Shown here piece after piece: positions 13,515-17,478 of a DNA stretch of 17,478 nt (position 1 is its first letter; every line of letters starts with the position of its first letter). Made by a program: the position numbers and the translations under genes. The notes under the pieces were generated by a model. The model was given only the letters and a program-made list of their open reading frames with translations, had not been told where the DNA came from and searched no databases. Source of the DNA: Bacteroidia bacterium (lineage in GTDB: Bacteria; Bacteroidota; Bacteroidia; B-17B0; Aurantibacillaceae); assembly GCA_026418315.1 (NCBI GenBank), contig JAOABO010000007.1:1680-19157 (forward strand), read 5' to 3'.

Positions 13515-15080
13515 ATGGATGAGTTTGAAGAGATAAAGCAGAAAAAATTACTGAGAAAACCAATCAAACATCTTCATCCGGAAATGCTTTTGGGAAACGG
13601 CAAATTAATGCCTCAGGCAATAGAAATTGAAGAAGCATTTTTAGGTGCATTGATGTTAGAAAAAGATGCGTACGTAAAAGTAGCAGATTTTGTATTTAGC
13701 GAGATTTTTTACAAACCGCAACATCAACAAATATTCAAAGCCATTCAAAGTTTATTTCAAAGATCTGAACCTATTGATTTATTGTCAGTTACACAAGAAC
13801 TTAGACGATTATCGTGCTTGGAAGAAATAGGTGGAGCATATTATTTAACTCAACTGACCTATAAGGTAGCATCTGCAGCACATATAGAATATTATGCAAG
13901 AGTTTTATTACAAAAACACCTTCAAAGAGAAGTTATAAGAATATGTACAGAAACCATACAAAATGCCTTTGAAGATAGCATTGATATTTTTGAACTCATA
14001 GAATATGCGACAAAAACCATTTTTGAACTGATTGAAAATGTTACTAAGTCCCGTGAAAAAGACCTTAAATCACTGGTTACAGAAACTATAGATGAATTAA
14101 AAACTTCTATCTCGCTTAAAGGACTTACAGGTGTTCCAAGCGGCTTAGCTGATATAGACAAAATTACTAACGGATGGCAAAAATCACATTTTATTATTCT
14201 TGCTGCCCGCCCTGCTATGGGAAAATCTGCATTAATGCTTACTTTTGCTAAAAATGCTGCTATTGAGCACGGAATACCCGTAGCCATTTTTTCATTAGAA
14301 ATGACGGCTCAAGATATTGTAAAAAGATTGCTGGCTTCTCTGACTCACATTGAGCTGGATAAAATCAATAATGGACGATTAGCAGATTATGAATTGATTC
14401 AAATAGACCAAAGTATTGAAAAACTAGGTAATATTCCATTATACATTGATGACACATCTTCATTATCTCTTACCGAACTTCGGGCAAAAGCAAGAAGATT
14501 AAAAGTACAGTACGATATTCAACTCATTATCATTGATTATTTGCAATTGATGAGCAATAGAGATAAGAGTGCATTTAACTCTAATAGAGAACAAGAAATC
14601 AGCGGCATTTCCAGAGGATTAAAAAGTTTGGCTAAAGAGCTAAACATTCCTATTATTGCTCTGTCACAGGTAAATCGTGCTGTTGAAAAAGAAAAAGAAA
14701 ATAAAATGCCCAAGTTGTCAGATTTAAGAGAATCCGGGTCTTTAGAGCAAGATGCTGACATGGTACTATTTATTTACAGACCCGAATACTATACCAAAGA
14801 AGATACAGAGCCCGAAATGAAAAATGTTGCTTTTGTTAACATTGCAAAAAACAGACATGGTAAAACAGCAGAAATAAAATTAAGATTCCATGGAGCATAT
14901 AGTTATTTTTCAGATATGAATGATATGCAATATTTTGATAGCTTTTCTACACCTATAGAACCTAATAGTGACTTTTTGAATGATTCAGGGAAAATGGGCA
15001 TAGTGGTGCCGTCAAAGATTAACCAAAACAAAGACGATAACAGAGATATTTCAAGAAACGAAATAGAAGAAGATTTTTAA
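13515..15080 (+). CDS. dnaB: Replicative DNA helicase
   Basis: DnaB unwinds DNA ahead of the replication fork as a hexamer. The 521-residue product has the N-terminal DnaG-interacting domain (about 32-140, starting LMPQAIEIEEAFLGALML), a linker, and the RecA-like C-terminal ATPase domain (about 200-470): LADIDKITNGWQKSHFIILA, Walker A in ARPAMGKS (Gly236-Lys237-Ser238), catalytic Glu262 in FSLEM, Walker B IIIDYLQLM (338-346), SQVNR (384-388) and SDLRESGSLEQDAD. The length and the 30-residue N-terminal lead match chromosomal DnaB of Bacteroidetes; there is no intein. The C-terminus ends acidic (EIEEDF). The gene has its own upstream region and its stop codon overlaps the comEC stop on the other strand. 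Confidence 0.95.
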   Translation: MDEFEEIKQKKLLRKPIKHLHPEMLLGNGKLMPQAIEIEEAFLGALMLEKDAYVKVADFVFSEIFYKPQHQQIFKAIQSLFQRSEPIDLLSVTQELRRLSCLEEIGGAYYLTQLTYKVASAAHIEYYARVLLQKHLQREVIRICTETIQNAFEDSIDIFELIEYATKTIFELIENVTKSREKDLKSLVTETIDELKTSISLKGLTGVPSGLADIDKITNGWQKSHFIILAARPAMGKSALMLTFAKNAAIEHGIPVAIFSLEMTAQDIVKRLLASLTHIELDKINNGRLADYELIQIDQSIEKLGNIPLYIDDTSSLSLTELRAKARRLKVQYDIQLIIIDYLQLMSNRDKSAFNSNREQEISGISRGLKSLAKELNIPIIALSQVNRAVEKEKENKMPKLSDLRESGSLEQDADMVLFIYRPEYYTKEDTEPEMKNVAFVNIAKNRHGKTAEIKLRFHGAYSYFSDMNDMQYFDSFSTPIEPNSDFLNDSGKMGIVVPSKINQNKDDNRDISRNEIEEDF

Positions 15081-17125
15081 TCTAAATTCTGAAGAGATAG
15101 TTCTGTCAATTGTTTATTATAAACTGATATTACTTTATACGAAAGATTATTTGGTATCATTTGGTTAGAATGAACCCAATATATCTTTTTTAACTCTGGT
15201 AAATGAACCCACTTTGAATGGGGTAATATTTTACTATTCCATATTAATATCTTTGGCTTAATATATTTTATTAATAGCGTATCACTCAGATGGGTACATA
15301 TTAAAATTTTGTTTCCGCTTAAATTCACATAATTAAACGAATGCACTCTGTAAGCCCTTATACAATTTTTTAATAATAAATTTTTTATCCAATTACTCAT
15401 TGATAAAGAATCCAAACGATTAAATGTTAATCTATTTTTATTTTGAATCCAATACGTAGTTGTATTTTTTTCTGAATATAGGGTAAAGCTATTGTTTTTA
15501 TAGGAATTTACCCAAATGATATGATGCACTAACATCCATATACTTAATATAAAAATCACAAAACTTGTTCCCACTATCCAATGTATTTCTTTATTCAATA
15601 TTTTCTTTAATACCACATACACTCCAACAATTAAAATTAACAGAAAAATACTATCAGTAAAATTAAAATGTATCCAATTATAGTACATACCCCAGTTACA
15701 AAAAAAATCATTTAAATAAATGAGCCAATGAACCAAATAATTGAGTAAAACTGAAATCAATGATAATGGAATAAAGGCCATTAATGAAAAAAAGATTATC
15801 AAAGTTGACAAAGGAATAATAACAATATTGGCGAGAATAAATAAAAAAGCAAAGCCGTGAAAAAAGTACAATGCAACAGGCAGGGTGCCTACCTGTGCTC
15901 CAATAGACATGCTAATAATGCTCCATATATTTTGCAAAATCCTGTTTTCAAAATAATAATGAGGAGAAAAATAAACTAATCCTATCATAGCAGAAAAACT
16001 CAGCAAAAATCCAACATCATCAATGAATAAAGGGTTAAACACCAAAATAATAAAGGCGGCTGCAGACAAAATATTGAATGGATGAATATATCGGTCAGTA
16101 TAAAAATACTGGTGTATAATAAATAAGGAAAGCATGATAGCTGCTCTTACCACCGGAGCAGAAAATCCAGAAATAAAAGCATAAAAAAATAAAGTGCATA
16201 CTGTGAGAATGGTGCGTAACCATTTTCTTTTTTGATAAGGGTCTAAGAATGAAAAGATAAAACTTAACATTAAAAACAACAGACCCGTATGAAATCCTGA
16301 TACAGACAAAATGTGCAAAGTACCAGAGTATATAAAAGATTGTACAATAGTATTTTCTATCTCGTCATCAAAGCCAGTGAGTAACGCAATAATGATAGAT
16401 TGACTCGTCTTACTCAATAAAGCATTATGTTTAAAATACTTCACAACAGAGTATCTAACAAACAATGCCCACTCTGAAACTCCCCATCTTTTTTGTACAC
16501 CTACACTCTGAATTTGGCTCATATTATTGATGAATGCTGTGTAATAAATCCCTTGTCTTTTCAGGTATTTAGAATAATCAAAAGCATAGGGATTATCAAC
16601 CGCCAACACCTCTTTTAAGCGGACTTGCAATACATAATAAACATTAGGATGAAAAATAGTATCTATAGCAATTTGTTTAGGACTATAAACCATTACTTTT
16701 CCTAAAACGTTTTCCCATTTTTCATTCCTTTGGTTTAGAACTTTATATACCTTAAATACTAATCTATTATAATCTCCCTTATGTACGACTATATCTTGTG
16801 GTTTAACTATCAGATACTGCTTCTCATTGCTTTTTACTTTGTTACCCAAAAAATCTGGTTGATGAGAAATCTCCTGATAATAACTTAACTCATATCCAAA
16901 TAATAGTAAGCCAATATCAATAAGCAAAGTAATAATCCATTTGATATTCAAAAACAATTGAAGAAATAGTAAAGCAGATAATAAGATGATTAAGCAGATT
17001 AATAGTAAAACATTATTTTCAAAATCATTAAAAAGTAAATTTTGTGGAATATTTAAATACAACAGTACGCCACCAACAAAAGGAATTAATAATCTTAGCA
17101 AAGGGAACCGGGCAAATTTTTGCAT
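15077..17125 (-). CDS. comEC: ComEC/Rec2-family DNA uptake channel protein
   Basis: An inner-membrane protein that in competent bacteria forms the channel for single-stranded DNA entry. The 682-residue product has two or three N-terminal membrane helices (residues 10-78), a soluble DUF4131 region (about 80-205, ending NPYAFDYSKYLKRQGIYY), and the multi-helix Competence domain (about 240-510), with LLTGFDDEI and the hallmark SGTLHILSVSGFHTGLLF (267-284). After a further helix pair (about 515-545) comes a soluble tail of about 130 residues that lacks the HxHxDH motif of the metallo-beta-lactamase domain, so no nuclease-like domain is evident. Start is the ATG at 17125. It lies 34 nt downstream of the SPFH gene on the same strand and is probably cotranscribed; its 3' end overlaps dnaB by 4 nt. 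Confidence 0.9.
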   Translation of the reverse strand: MQKFARFPLLRLLIPFVGGVLLYLNIPQNLLFNDFENNVLLLICLIILLSALLFLQLFLNIKWIITLLIDIGLLLFGYELSYYQEISHQPDFLGNKVKSNEKQYLIVKPQDIVVHKGDYNRLVFKVYKVLNQRNEKWENVLGKVMVYSPKQIAIDTIFHPNVYYVLQVRLKEVLAVDNPYAFDYSKYLKRQGIYYTAFINNMSQIQSVGVQKRWGVSEWALFVRYSVVKYFKHNALLSKTSQSIIIALLTGFDDEIENTIVQSFIYSGTLHILSVSGFHTGLLFLMLSFIFSFLDPYQKRKWLRTILTVCTLFFYAFISGFSAPVVRAAIMLSLFIIHQYFYTDRYIHPFNILSAAAFIILVFNPLFIDDVGFLLSFSAMIGLVYFSPHYYFENRILQNIWSIISMSIGAQVGTLPVALYFFHGFAFLFILANIVIIPLSTLIIFFSLMAFIPLSLISVLLNYLVHWLIYLNDFFCNWGMYYNWIHFNFTDSIFLLILIVGVYVVLKKILNKEIHWIVGTSFVIFILSIWMLVHHIIWVNSYKNNSFTLYSEKNTTTYWIQNKNRLTFNRLDSLSMSNWIKNLLLKNCIRAYRVHSFNYVNLSGNKILICTHLSDTLLIKYIKPKILIWNSKILPHSKWVHLPELKKIYWVHSNQMIPNNLSYKVISVYNKQLTELSLQNLD

Positions 17126-17159
17126 CGCAATACCCTACTTTTTTGGTATTTCAACTAAT

Positions 17160-17478
17160 TTATTTTTTTAGGTTATTGCCCGGACTTACATTAATATTTC
17201 CAATAGCCATTAATTGTTTGAGTGTTTTTTCCATACCTTCTGTACTGCCATCTAAAAATATAACATTCCCCTTTCCGTGTTCTGCAAAGTTTTTAACGGC
17301 TTCTGTCCACATGCTGAATAATATCAATGATGCGTCTAAGTTAGCATCCTGCATTTGCTGAGCGGCTAATGCCATACCCTTTGCTACTTCTTGTCTAAAC
17401 AAAGCAATACCCTGTCCTCTCATCTGAGCAGCTTCTTTTTCTGCCTGTGCCGATATTTTAATGGCATTTCCTTCTGCT
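17160..17478 (-). CDS. SPFH/band-7 domain protein, C-terminal part (cut by window edge)
   Basis: The last 105 residues of a membrane-scaffold protein of the stomatin/prohibitin/flotillin/HflK superfamily; the frame is open to the right edge, so the N-terminus with its membrane anchor and SPFH core lies outside. The visible part begins in a coiled-coil-like Ala/Glu/Lys helix (EGNAIKISAQAEKEAAQ), then GQGIALFRQEVAKGMALAAQQM and a final domain with SMWTEAVKNFAEHGKGNVIFLDGS, ending NNLKK. The GIAxxRQ and VIFLDG pieces resemble the C-terminal part of hypersensitive-induced-response-type SPFH proteins. Such proteins oligomerise at the inner membrane and affect microdomains or protease partners. It precedes comEC on the same strand by 34 nt. 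Confidence 0.8.
   Translation of the reverse strand, partial: AEGNAIKISAQAEKEAAQMRGQGIALFRQEVAKGMALAAQQMQDANLDASLILFSMWTEAVKNFAEHGKGNVIFLDGSTEGMEKTLKQLMAIGNINVSPGNNLKK

Noticed and set aside
13922..14287. 121-codon minus-strand frame inside dnaB
   Set aside because: Covers the Walker A region of an intact dnaB; antisense shadow without start-site context.

Overview
The window is AT-rich chromosomal DNA from a member of the Bacteroidota (Bacteroidetes), probably a Chitinophagales/Cytophagales-like relative rather than Bacteroides itself; the exact lineage cannot be fixed from this sequence. The pointers are several promoters of the Bacteroidetes type (-7 element TAnnTTTG), start codons preceded by A-rich rather than Shine-Dalgarno sequence, protein families typical of the phylum (short NodB deacetylase, HMA-type lipoprotein, tandem DUF1599 protein, RimO starting MRTKS) and the futalosine route to menaquinone. 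No rRNA, tRNA, CRISPR array, insertion sequence or phage gene was seen; all genes look like vertically inherited chromosomal genes.

Layout: 115-1458 (-) class I dihydroorotase (pyrimidine synthesis), divergent from a run 1530-3237 (+) of a SAM methyltransferase, a NodB-type polysaccharide deacetylase and a small HMA-fold lipoprotein. A new promoter at about 3272 starts a tight five-gene run, 3299-7662 (+): two-domain VOC protein, MqnA, MqnB with a C-terminal extension, a spore-photoproduct-lyase-like radical SAM protein and an SDR oxidoreductase. The last three overlap each other by 8 nt. Then rimO (TTG start) and a duplicated DUF1599 protein (7731-9598). A 214-nt intergenic stretch with a very GC-rich hairpin and an 8-bp inverted repeat precedes an aldehyde dehydrogenase and holA (DNA polymerase III delta), 9813-12392. 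A D-2-hydroxyacid dehydrogenase (12396-13361, -) converges on holA, and is divergent from dnaB (13515-15080, +). dnaB converges on and overlaps comEC (15077-17125, -), which lies downstream of an SPFH/band-7 gene cut by the right edge.

How the genes fit together: MqnA and MqnB carry out two steps of menaquinone synthesis from chorismate (dehydration to 3-enolpyruvylbenzoate, and removal of the purine base from (amino)futalosine); the radical SAM and SDR genes are translationally linked to them but have no established place in that pathway. HolA and DnaB are replisome parts. The most interesting locus is the MqnB/SPL-like/SDR trio: the SPL-like protein keeps the Fe-S cysteines and both active-site tyrosines of spore photoproduct lyase but lacks the H-donor cysteine, in an organism type not known to make endospores. 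Its function is therefore open.
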